A stretch of DNA of 11,347 bases, from the NCBI GenBank assembly GCA_016198545.1, contig JACQIJ010000017.1:1-11347 (forward strand), given 5' to 3'. The DNA is from Pseudomonadota bacterium. Lineage in GTDB: Bacteria > Pseudomonadota > Alphaproteobacteria > Micavibrionales > Micavibrionaceae. A program made the translations under genes and the position numbers. Below are positions 1-5,953 of the stretch, in pieces. Position 1 is the stretch's first letter; each line of letters starts with the position of its first letter. A model generated the notes under the pieces. It was not told the DNA's origin, did no database searches, and was given only the letters and a program-made list of their open reading frames with translations.

Positions 1-856
1 CGGCATAAGGGATGCGCGGGAACGGCGGCTGGGTCACCGTTCGCCCGCCCGCGAAATCCTCGAACACGCCCGCGAGCACCGGCTCGATCGCGGCGAACAC
101 GTCTTCCTGGGTGACGAAGGCCATCTCGAAGTCGAGTTGATAGAACTCGCCCGGGCTTCGGTCGGCGCGCGCGTCCTCGTCGCGGAAGCAGGGCGCGATC
201 TGGAAGTATTTGTCGAAGCCCGCGACCATCAGAAGCTGCTTGAACTGCTGCGGCGCCTGCGGCAGCGCGTAAAACTTGCCGGGGTGCAGGCGGGAGGGCA
301 CGAGGTAATCGCGCGCGCCTTCGGGGCTGCTGGCGGTCAGGATCGGCGTGTTGAATTCCTGGAAGCCCTGCTCCCACATACGCTTGCGCAGGCTTGCTAT
401 GACATCGTTGCGCAGGCGGATGCGCTTGTGCATTTTCTCCCGGCGCAGGTCGAGATAGCGGTATTTCAGGCGAATGTCTTCGCCCGCCTGATCTTCATCC
501 GCCACCTGCAGCGGGATGACATCGGCGTGCGATTGCAATTCCGCTTCGTCGATATAGACTTCGATTTCTCCGGTCGGCAAGTCTTTATTGGCAGTGCCCT
601 CGCGGCGTTCCTTCACGCGGCCCGTGACGGTTATGACGCTTTCATTGCGCCATTTTTCGACGGTGGAAAGCAATGGCGAATCCTGATCGACGACGCACTG
701 CGTCAGGCCGTAGGTATCGCGCAGGTCGATGAACAAAACCCCGCCGTGGTCGCGGAGGCGGTGCATCCAGCCCGAAAGTTTCACGGTCTGCCCGACATTG
801 CCTTTGCGGAGGGCGGCGCAGGTGTGGGTGCGGTACGGGTTTGCTGCGATTTTCAT
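1..856 (-). CDS. aspS: Aspartyl-tRNA synthetase, N-terminal half (runs off left edge)
   Basis: This class II aminoacyl-tRNA synthetase charges tRNA with aspartate in the cytoplasm. I translated it by hand from ATG at 856: 285 codons are visible of a family length near 590. Residues 1-110 form the OB-fold anticodon-binding domain (GWMHRLRDHGGVLFIDLRD at 29-47). The catalytic core follows, with motif 2 at 224-228 (FRDED) and the alphaproteobacterial-looking RADRSPGEFYQLDFEM at 230-245. Motif 3 and the GAD insertion lie beyond the edge. His37 and Gly87 occupy the positions that, in family studies, mark non-discriminating AspRS, which also charges tRNA-Asn; the E. coli type has Leu and Lys there. 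No strong Shine-Dalgarno precedes the ATG, but a promoter-like pair lies about 35-65 bp upstream. Family identity is very secure; the dual specificity is inferred. Confidence 0.97.
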   Translation of the reverse strand, partial: MKIAANPYRTHTCAALRKGNVGQTVKLSGWMHRLRDHGGVLFIDLRDTYGLTQCVVDQDSPLLSTVEKWRNESVITVTGRVKERREGTANKDLPTGEIEVYIDEAELQSHADVIPLQVADEDQAGEDIRLKYRYLDLRREKMHKRIRLRNDVIASLRKRMWEQGFQEFNTPILTASSPEGARDYLVPSRLHPGKFYALPQAPQQFKQLLMVAGFDKYFQIAPCFRDEDARADRSPGEFYQLDFEMAFVTQEDVFAAIEPVLAGVFEDFAGGRTVTQPPFPRIPYA

Positions 857-892
857 TTCTATAATCCAAAAAAGAGGTTGTTGCCGAGTGCT

Positions 893-922
893 TTTATAGC
901 CCTTTAAGGGACATAATGCCAA
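893..922 (-). promoter_or_regulatory. Candidate sigma70-type promoter of aspS
   Basis: On the minus strand TTGGCA (917-922) is followed after 18 bp by TATAAA (893-898), each 5 of 6 with consensus. The predicted start of transcription is near 886, giving a leader of about 30 nt before the ATG at 856. A short palindrome, CCCTTTAAGGG (900-910), sits in the spacer and could be an operator or chance. The assignment rests on motif match only. Confidence 0.45.
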
Positions 923-951
923 GGGTTTTCGGCGCTGTACCGGGTGCGAAT

Positions 952-1362
952 TCAGGTTTTTTTCCGGTTGCGGTTTTTACGAATTTCCGCGAGTTCCTTT
1001 TCGTCTGGAATGCGGGTTCCGTCGATATGATCGACGCCCCAGCCTGCAATCGCCATGATGACAGGCCTGAGGGCTTCGCCCGCCGACGTCGGGAGATATT
1101 CGTAGCGCGTGGGATTTCTCCGGTAGGCCTTCCTGACGATAATGCCGTACTCCTCCAGCTTCTTCAGCCGGTCGGCCAGGATGTTGGTCGAGATGCCTTC
1201 AGGCGATTCAAGGAAGTCGTTGTATTGCCGACTGTCGAGAAACAGCATGTCGCGGATGACGATGAGTGTCCATTTGTCGCCGATGATATCCAGCGTATTG
1301 GTCAAGGGGCAGGCCGACCGGTCGCCGCAATCCTTCAGGGACAGAGTCTTGGAGCATTTCAT
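952..1362 (-). CDS. HxlR-family winged-helix transcriptional regulator
   Basis: This is a MarR-like dimeric DNA-binding regulator of 136 aa when started at ATG 1362, typical for HxlR proteins. The conserved core is visible: CPL at 18-20, IIGDKWTLIVIRDML (about 25-39), a GIS..ILADRLKKLEEYGI recognition-helix and wing region, RYEYLPTSAGEAL, and a terminal PV..AIAGWG helix. A longer reading frame starts at 1398, but its 12 extra residues would lie across the likely promoter, so I chose 1362. All three visible N-terminal cysteines (3, 12, 18) fall in the first 18 residues; some HxlR proteins such as HypR and YodB sense electrophiles or disulfide stress through N-terminal cysteines. It is divergent from the VOC gene, with inverted repeats between them, so it probably autoregulates and controls that gene. 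The signal sensed is unknown. Confidence 0.93.
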   Translation of the reverse strand: MKCSKTLSLKDCGDRSACPLTNTLDIIGDKWTLIVIRDMLFLDSRQYNDFLESPEGISTNILADRLKKLEEYGIIVRKAYRRNPTRYEYLPTSAGEALRPVIMAIAGWGVDHIDGTRIPDEKELAEIRKNRNRKKT

Positions 1363-1368
1363 AAGGCT

Positions 1369-1398
1369 AATATAGCACGGCCTAAAAATAACTTGCAA
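1369..1398 (-). promoter_or_regulatory. Candidate promoter of the HxlR gene (leaderless geometry)
   Basis: TTGCAA (1393-1398) and TATATT (1369-1374, minus strand) are separated by 18 bp. The -10 box ends 6 bp before the ATG at 1362, so transcription should begin at or next to the start codon. No Shine-Dalgarno is present. The -35 box lies inside the first inverted repeat, which would allow autorepression. Confidence 0.5.
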
Positions 1399-1446
1399 AG
1401 TAAAAGTTTATTGGATAGGTTAATTTAACTTGCATTTCGCAAGCTA
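1389..1446. promoter_or_regulatory. Paired inverted repeats, candidate HxlR operators
   Basis: Two related elements share TAACTTGCA. The first, at 1389-1403, has arms ACTT/AAGT around GCA. The second, at 1426-1446, contains the perfect repeat CTTGC-ATTTC-GCAAG (1429-1443), extended by TA at both ends across one mismatch. Their centres are about 40 bp apart, near four helical turns. They lie between the divergent HxlR and VOC genes, which is where HxlR regulators usually bind. The repeats are seen directly; their role is inferred. Confidence 0.5.
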
Positions 1447-1465
1447 AACAAAGGAGATAAAGACG

Positions 1466-1939
1466 ATGAAAGAGCAATGTAAAAATGAACCGTGTAAAAT
1501 ATCTTCCCTGACCCCGATTATCGTTTCGAAGGATGCGAATGCGCTGATCAAGTCCTATGAGAAGTGCCTGAATGCGGCGGTCATGGGCATCATGAGCTGC
1601 CCCGACAGCGGGAAGGTAATGCATTCCTGCCTGAAGATCGGGGACAGCACGCTGTTTATTTCAGATGAATGTGCGGAGATGGGTATCAATGTCACGGGCA
1701 GGCAGGAGTTCTACGTGCAGGTTCCGCACGCCGACAATGCTTTTAAAACGGCAAAAGGCGGCGGGTTCTCTCCACAACAGGACCCGACCGACATGTTCTG
1801 GGGCGACCGCATTGGCAAGCTGAAGGATCGCGACGGAAACACATGGGCTCTGGCGCAGCATGTGTGTGACGTATCGCCCGATGAGATGAAGGAAGCGATG
1901 GCAAAAATGGGCCAGAAAACGAATTGCAAGGTAGCCTGA
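1466..1939 (+). CDS. VOC-superfamily (PhnB/glyoxalase-like) protein, cysteine-rich
   Basis: This 157-aa protein has the PhnB-like vicinal-oxygen-chelate pattern: LTPIIVSKDANALIKSYEKCL at the start (quoted in part: TPIIVSKDA), MHSCLKIGDS..FISDE at 52-68, an FYVQVPHAD strand, FWGDRIGKLKDRDGN at 111-125, W127, and a DVSPDEM tail at 135-141. Members fold as paired beta-alpha-beta-beta-beta modules and range from glyoxalases to resistance proteins; the exact reaction cannot be read here. It has eight cysteines (5, 10, 34, 45, 55, 69, 134, 154), many for this family. An AAGGAG Shine-Dalgarno (1451-1456) sits 9 bp before the ATG. It is divergent from the HxlR gene and followed after 7 bp by the TfoX-domain gene, so the two probably form an operon under HxlR control. 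Confidence 0.88.
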   Translation: MKEQCKNEPCKISSLTPIIVSKDANALIKSYEKCLNAAVMGIMSCPDSGKVMHSCLKIGDSTLFISDECAEMGINVTGRQEFYVQVPHADNAFKTAKGGGFSPQQDPTDMFWGDRIGKLKDRDGNTWALAQHVCDVSPDEMKEAMAKMGQKTNCKVA

Positions 1940-1946
1940 CCGGATC

Positions 1947-2357
1947 ATGCCTTATGACCCGGGACTGGCGGAGCGGCTGGAGGAGATTTTTGATGGCCGC
2001 TCCGGTTTTGCGAAGAAGAAAATGTTCGGCGGCATCTGCTGGATGCTGAACGGGGACATGTGCGTGGGGATTTATAAGGACTTGCTGATCATCCGTGCGG
2101 ATGAAGGCGCAGCAAGAATTCTCAAGCAAAAACACGCCAAGCCCATGGACATCACGGGAAAACCCATGAAGGGATGGGCCATGGTCGCGCCGGAGGGGTA
2201 TGAGAATGACAAGGCCCTAAAAAGATTTGTCGATTTGGCTGTGAAATTTGTGGAATCCATGCCTCCCAGATACACTTGCCAATTATGGCTGGCAACCGGG
2301 GTCGGGGGCGGCTATACAGGTACGCATGATCATTTCCGACCAATCCGGACTGGATAA
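1947..2357 (+). CDS. TfoX/Sxy N-terminal-domain protein with unusual tail
   Basis: Residues 1-107 match the stand-alone TfoX N-terminal domain: KKKMFGGICWMLNGDMCVGI (23-42), LLIIRADE (46-53), PMKGWAMVAPEGY (73-85) and a final helix LKRFVDLAVKFVESMPP. The full-length relative Sxy/TfoX regulates competence in Haemophilus and Vibrio, but stand-alone N-domain proteins are common and uncharacterised, so a competence role is not implied. Family members usually end soon after the PP with a short lysine-rich tail. Here the frame runs on for 29 residues (108-136) of unrelated composition, through the putative rnd promoter and 32 bp into rnd. That suggests loss of an original stop or a small indel. The gene follows the VOC gene by 7 bp; only a weak GGA lies upstream of the ATG. 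Confidence 0.85.
   Translation: MPYDPGLAERLEEIFDGRSGFAKKKMFGGICWMLNGDMCVGIYKDLLIIRADEGAARILKQKHAKPMDITGKPMKGWAMVAPEGYENDKALKRFVDLAVKFVESMPPRYTCQLWLATGVGGGYTGTHDHFRPIRTG
2290..2318 (+). promoter_or_regulatory. Candidate rnd promoter (leaderless geometry)
   Basis: TGGCAA (2290-2295) and TATACA (2313-2318) are spaced by 17 bp, with TATACA ending 7 bp before the rnd ATG at 2326. TGGCAA is also the right arm of the inverted repeat TTGCCA...TGGCAA (2276-2295). The -35 match is weak (3 of 6). If real, the rnd transcript would start at its initiation codon. Confidence 0.35.
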
Positions 2358-3462
2358 ATTATACGCGGGGCTGCGCGGCCTGCCGTACGTCACTATCGAT
2401 ACCGAATTCCTGCGCGACAAGACCTATTATCCGAAATTGTGCCTGATCCAGATGGCGGGGCCGGATACGCCGCCCGCGGCGATCGATCCGCTCGTGGACC
2501 TTGATCTGTCGCCTGTGTTCGACCTTCTGGCTGATGAAAAGGTGACAAAAGTTTTCCATGCTGCGCGCCAGGATATCGAGATTTTCTACAATCTGACCGG
2601 CGAGGTGCCGAAGGCGCTGTTCGACACGCAGGTTGCGGCGATGGTCTGTGGCTTCGGCGACCAGATCGGCTACAACAGCCTTGTGCAGGAAGTTTGCAAA
2701 AAACACATCGACAAGGGCGCTCAGTTCACCGACTGGTCGCGGCGGCCGCTGTCGAGCAAGCAACTGACTTACGCACTCGATGACGTTACGTATTTGCGCG
2801 ATGTCTATCGTTATCTTGTGAAAGAGCTTGGCGACCGGGCGGAATGGGTGGTGGAAGAGGTTGCGGAATTGACAAGTCCGGGAACATATCAGAATCCGCC
2901 GGAGGAGGCATGGCGGCGCATCAAGCTGCGCACAGACAAGCCCAAAGTGCTGGCCGTTCTGCGCGAGATCGCGGCATGGCGGGAGCGCGAGGCGCAGAAG
3001 CGCGATGTGCCGCGGAACAGGGTTTTAAGGGATGAAACGCTGGCCGACATCGCCGTGCATACGCCGGAAACAGCCGAGGAACTGGCGCAGATACGCGGGG
3101 TCGGAGCGGACAATGCCCGGGGGCGGTGGGGCAGGGAATTGCTGGAAGGCATCAAAAAAGGCCTGAATATGCCGAAGGACCAGTGCCCGCATGTCCAGCG
3201 CAAGGAACGTTTCCCGCCGGACAGGCAGCCCGCGCTGGAAATCGTCAAGATGCTGCTGCGCGTGCAGGCGGCGCGGCACGGCGTGGCGGCGAAGCTGATC
3301 GCCACGGGAGAGGATCTGGAGGCGCTGGTGCTGGGCGAAAAGGATATTTCCGTGCTCAGGGGCTGGCGTCACGACGTGTTCGGCAAGGAAGCGCAAGCGT
3401 TGCTTGACGGGAAACTTTCCATGCGTCTGCGCGATGGGGAAGTTGCATTCGAGGGCTTATAA
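2326..3462 (+). CDS. rnd: Ribonuclease D (DEDDy 3'-5' exoribonuclease with HRDC)
   Basis: RNase D trims the 3' ends of tRNA precursors and other small RNAs. From ATG 2326 the protein has 378 aa. All DEDDy catalytic residues are visible: D25 and E27 (IDTEFL), D83 (HAARQDIEIF), and Y149-x3-D153 (YALDDVTYL). After the exonuclease domain (about 1-195) comes an HRDC domain (about 203-285; KPKVLAVLREIAAWRE, then LAQIRGVG) and a second helical HRDC-like region to the end, the usual layout. The open frame extends upstream to 2248, but those 26 residues overlap the TfoX gene and are not conserved in type, so 2326 is preferred. Its stop overlaps that of the convergent HAD gene within TTATAA. In many alphaproteobacteria rnd lies next to aspS; here three accessory genes separate them. 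Confidence 0.96.
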   Translation: MIISDQSGLDKLYAGLRGLPYVTIDTEFLRDKTYYPKLCLIQMAGPDTPPAAIDPLVDLDLSPVFDLLADEKVTKVFHAARQDIEIFYNLTGEVPKALFDTQVAAMVCGFGDQIGYNSLVQEVCKKHIDKGAQFTDWSRRPLSSKQLTYALDDVTYLRDVYRYLVKELGDRAEWVVEEVAELTSPGTYQNPPEEAWRRIKLRTDKPKVLAVLREIAAWREREAQKRDVPRNRVLRDETLADIAVHTPETAEELAQIRGVGADNARGRWGRELLEGIKKGLNMPKDQCPHVQRKERFPPDRQPALEIVKMLLRVQAARHGVAAKLIATGEDLEALVLGEKDISVLRGWRHDVFGKEAQALLDGKLSMRLRDGEVAFEGL

Positions 3463-4284
3463 AGTCAGATCCCGGGGCACAGAAGGAGAGTTTCTCCGTT
3501 CCATGTGCTGCATAAGGTTTTCCAGGTAGTTCCAGACCTCATCCACGGTATCCAAACGGCGCTTTATGTAGGGCGCGTCGGGGATGCGGTGGCCGACGGC
3601 AACGCCGAATCCGCCGAATTCTTCCGCGCATACCTGCATGGCTTTTGCATCCGGGAGACCGTCTCCTATGAAGATGGGCGTTTTGCCGCGGAAGGCCTCC
3701 GTGTTCATGAAATTGCGCACAGCCTCGCCCTTGCACAAATTCTGCGGAACCAGCTCGACGGCATCCGATCCTTCGGCCAGGCGGTGGGTTTCTGAAAGAT
3801 TGAATTCATTAAGAATGCCTCCAATCAGATCTTTCAGGAACGCGCGTTGATCGTTCGGAGTCGCCTTTGGCGAAAAAACGAGCGCCAGTGAAAATTTCTT
3901 GCGTTCGACAAAAATGCCCGGCCGTTCTTCGAGAACTTCCTGCTTGGCCGTAAAGATAAGAGTTACGTCCCGGATTTTATTTTCGGCATAGGATCCAAGT
4001 TTTTCGGAATCGACAGGCATTGAAAGCGGCAGGAACTCCGACTCCCTGGTTGGCCGCCATGCCGAGTGATGCTCGACCGAAGCCGGGAAGCGCGAAGGAA
4101 ACGATTCATCAAGCGAATCGGCAGGGCGTCCCGTAACAAGAGCGAATGCGCCTCCGAGAAGCGTGTGCAGCTTGTCCGCCAAAGCGCGCCTGTCCGCCGG
4201 TACATCGGTCGACATGGATGGCAGCAACGTCATATCGACGTCGCAAAGCAGAGCATAGTTCTTACCGTTAAACTCGTTACTCAA
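3457..4284 (-). CDS. OtsB-like HAD phosphatase, divergent
   Basis: This HAD-superfamily hydrolase resembles trehalose-6-phosphate phosphatase (HAD-IIB). The four HAD motifs are intact: D15 and D17 (CDVDMTLL), T51 (ALVTGR), K185 (CKGEAV), and D208/D212 (IGDGLPDAKAM). GGAFALVTGR, ERPGIFVERKKFSLAL (120-135) and VELVP (176-180) follow the OtsB pattern. Some OtsB positions have changed: the glycine of DxDGT is Met18, the HG.E.R substrate loop reads HHSAWR (72-77), and the HYR.AP segment reads VFSPKATP. The substrate may therefore be another sugar phosphate. No in-frame ATG precedes motif I; TTG at 4282-4284, with GGGAG about 12 nt upstream, gives 275 aa, close to family length. It is divergent from the cupin-kinase-SixA genes and overlaps the rnd stop by 6 bp. 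The phosphatase fold is secure; start and substrate are not. Confidence 0.8.
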   Translation of the reverse strand: MSNEFNGKNYALLCDVDMTLLPSMSTDVPADRRALADKLHTLLGGAFALVTGRPADSLDESFPSRFPASVEHHSAWRPTRESEFLPLSMPVDSEKLGSYAENKIRDVTLIFTAKQEVLEERPGIFVERKKFSLALVFSPKATPNDQRAFLKDLIGGILNEFNLSETHRLAEGSDAVELVPQNLCKGEAVRNFMNTEAFRGKTPIFIGDGLPDAKAMQVCAEEFGGFGVAVGHRIPDAPYIKRRLDTVDEVWNYLENLMQHMERRNSPSVPRDLTL

Positions 4285-4323
4285 GCAAACAGGGAACTCC
4301 CGTCCCGCATAATTTTGATTGCT

Positions 4324-4357
4324 TTTATTAATAAAGCATTTTACATTCCGCTGACAA
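4324..4357 (-). promoter_or_regulatory. AT-rich divergent control region with 12-bp palindrome; candidate HAD promoter
   Basis: The 109 bp between the divergent HAD and cupin genes contain the perfect palindrome TTTATTAATAAA (4324-4335). On the minus strand TTGTCA (4352-4357, 5 of 6) is followed after 18 bp by TATTAA, which lies in that palindrome, giving a plausible HAD promoter. On the plus strand TTTACA (4340-4345) could be a -35 for the cupin operon, but I see no good -10 at the right distance. A single regulator site could affect both directions. This is motif matching only. Confidence 0.35.
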
Positions 4358-4393
4358 TAAACTTTGCTGCTGCAACGCAAAAAGGGTGAGTTT

Positions 4394-4918
4394 ATGATGA
4401 GCGAAGGTTTTGAATCTGCGAACAATTCCAAATCTATGGCTGAATACAGAGTTGGGGATAACGATACGCGTCCCTGGGGCGAATATATAGTGACGGCCGT
4501 TGGCGTAAATGGCAAAGGCGAGGAATATTGCGAAAAGAAAATTACCGTCAAGCCCGGTCAGATTCTCTCATTGCAGTCGCATGACCAGCGCCGCGAATAC
4601 TGGCGCGTGACGGCGGGAACGCTGACCGTTCTTCTGGACGGAAAACGCATGGAGCTTGAAGAGGGGCGTTCGGTGGAAATCCCGCTGCGGGGCATTCATT
4701 GCATGGCCAATCTGGGCAATGCGCCATGCGTTGTATTCGAGCGTCAGGAAGGAATTTGCCGCGAAGCGGATATAAAGCGCTATGTCGATGCTTACGGCCG
4801 CGGCGCTGTGGGCGGGGACGATCCAAAGATTGCGGAAAGCGTGAAGGTCTATCAGGCCATTCTATCTGAAATAAGCAAAAGCAAGGCTTTACCCGACGGT
4901 CCGAGGAACGGCGGCTGA
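4394..4918 (+). CDS. Stand-alone cupin, mannose-6-phosphate isomerase type II domain
   Basis: This 174-aa single-domain protein corresponds to the C-terminal isomerase domain of bifunctional ManC/AlgA proteins, which interconvert mannose-6-phosphate and fructose-6-phosphate. The RPWGEY entry (26-31), VKPGQILSLQ (52-61) and the metal-site pattern Q61-x-H63-x4-E68 are visible, with the second cupin-motif histidine at H102 (IPLRGIHCMANLGN). The guanylyltransferase domain is absent, so GDP-mannose synthesis is not implied. ATG codons at 4394 and 4397 are both possible; GGGTGAG just upstream suits 4394. The C-terminal 45 residues (AYGRGAVGGDD onward) extend past the cupin barrel. It heads an apparent operon with the sugar kinase 12 bp downstream, so it may convert the kinase product between mannose and fructose phosphates. 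Activity is inferred from family. Confidence 0.87.
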   Translation: MMSEGFESANNSKSMAEYRVGDNDTRPWGEYIVTAVGVNGKGEEYCEKKITVKPGQILSLQSHDQRREYWRVTAGTLTVLLDGKRMELEEGRSVEIPLRGIHCMANLGNAPCVVFERQEGICREADIKRYVDAYGRGAVGGDDPKIAESVKVYQAILSEISKSKALPDGPRNGG

Positions 4919-4930
4919 AGGGCGGCAGCG

Positions 4931-5953
4931 ATGAGAATAGGCGTTGACCTTGGCGGGACGAAGACGGAAGTTATTTGCCTCAACAAGTCCAATGGCAAGG
5001 AGCTGTACCGCAAGCGCATTCCCACCCATCGCGGAGATTATGACGTTACGGTACGCGATATTGCCGCTCTTGTGCGCGAAGCGGAAGATGAACTGGGTCA
5101 GACAGGAACCGTTGGAATCGGCATTCCCGGGACAATCTCGTCCGATACGGGGGTTGTAAAAAACGCCAACAGCACATGGATAAACGGCCATCCGCTGGAC
5201 AAGGATATGGCGACTGCCCTCGGGCGCCCGGTGCGCGTGGAGAACGATGCGAACTGTTTTGCCGTCTCGGAAGCGGTTGACGGCGCCGGCGAAGGCAAGG
5301 AAGTCGTTTTCGGCGTCATTATCGGCACGGGATGCGGCGGCGGCGTTGCGATCAACGGGCAGGCGCATCGCGGCATCAACGGCATCGGTGGCGAATGGGG
5401 GCACAATCCGCTGCCCTATCCGCAGGTTTTCCTAAAGGATTCGAAGGCGCATTACGAACATTTCGAGCGTCACCCGGAAGCGAAGGATGCGCTGGACCGT
5501 TATTTTTGCGGCGAGGAAAGCGCAAGCGAGTACCCGGGGCCGTTGTGTTACTGCGGTCGTCGCGGATGCCTGGAGACGTGGATTTCGGGAACAGGATTCA
5601 AGAACGACTATCTGCGCGTGACCGGCGAGTCCGTTTCCACGCACGATATTATAGATCATGCGCGGAGCGGCGAGAAAAAAGCGGTGGAGGCGCTGGCGCG
5701 CTACAGAGACCGTCTGGCGCGCAGCCTTGCCCAGGTCATTAATATCATGGACCCGGATATCATCGTGCTGGGCGGCGGGATGAGCAATGTGCAGTCGCTA
5801 TACCGCGATGTCCCGAAACTTTGGGGACGGTATGTTTTTTCCGACAGCGTTAAAACGCAGCTCGTTCCGGCGCTGCACGGGGATTCATCCGGCGTACGCG
5901 GCGCCGCATGGCTTTGGAGCCGCAACGAGGAAGCCGGAAGTGCAGCCACGTAA
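4931..5953 (+). CDS. mak: ROK-family fructokinase/mannokinase (Mak-like)
   Basis: This ROK sugar kinase phosphorylates free hexose with ATP. The 340-aa sequence follows E. coli Mak (YajF) closely as I remember it: MRIGVDLGGTKTEVI (ATP phosphate loop), GIPGTISSDTGVVKNANSTW (65-84), the catalytic D106 in ENDANC, VIIGTGCGGGVA, GEWGHNPLP, CYCGRRGC.E, FISGTGF-like WISGTGF, DPDIIVLGGGMSN and HGDSSGVRGAAWLW. The structural zinc site is complete (H158, C206, C208, C213). The loop between NPLP and CYCG is 43 residues, against about 14 in E. coli Mak; the extra part (163-205) is rich in Glu, His and aromatic residues. Mak acts mainly on fructose and also on mannose; NagK is the nearest alternative family. 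The gene lies between the isomerase-type cupin and sixA, with which it overlaps by 14 bp. Confidence 0.92.
   Translation: MRIGVDLGGTKTEVICLNKSNGKELYRKRIPTHRGDYDVTVRDIAALVREAEDELGQTGTVGIGIPGTISSDTGVVKNANSTWINGHPLDKDMATALGRPVRVENDANCFAVSEAVDGAGEGKEVVFGVIIGTGCGGGVAINGQAHRGINGIGGEWGHNPLPYPQVFLKDSKAHYEHFERHPEAKDALDRYFCGEESASEYPGPLCYCGRRGCLETWISGTGFKNDYLRVTGESVSTHDIIDHARSGEKKAVEALARYRDRLARSLAQVINIMDPDIIVLGGGMSNVQSLYRDVPKLWGRYVFSDSVKTQLVPALHGDSSGVRGAAWLWSRNEEAGSAAT

Noticed and set aside
137..907. Long plus-strand open frame (256 codons) opposite aspS
   Set aside because: The minus strand codes AspRS with conserved motifs throughout; this frame is a GC-rich shadow with no recognisable domain.
1743..2135. 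Minus-strand 130-codon open frame opposite the VOC and TfoX genes
   Set aside because: Both plus-strand genes have clear family motifs and this frame has none.
2248..2325. Upstream extension of rnd to ATG 2248
   Set aside because: It overlaps the TfoX-domain gene further and the residues precede the normal RNase D N-terminus; ATG 2326 fits the family.
1947..2357. Competence regulator call for the TfoX-domain gene
   Set aside because: Only the N-terminal domain is present and stand-alone versions are not known to control competence; no competence genes are in the window.
3485..3497. GGAGA-GTT-TCTCC inverted repeat just past the rnd stop as a terminator
   Set aside because: The stem is only 5 bp, lies inside the HAD coding region and has no following T-run.
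4285..4551. N-terminal 89-codon extension of the HAD gene to ATG 4551
   Set aside because: It lies over the start of the divergent cupin gene and its residues do not resemble an OtsB-like N-terminus; a TTG start at 4284 gives a normal length.
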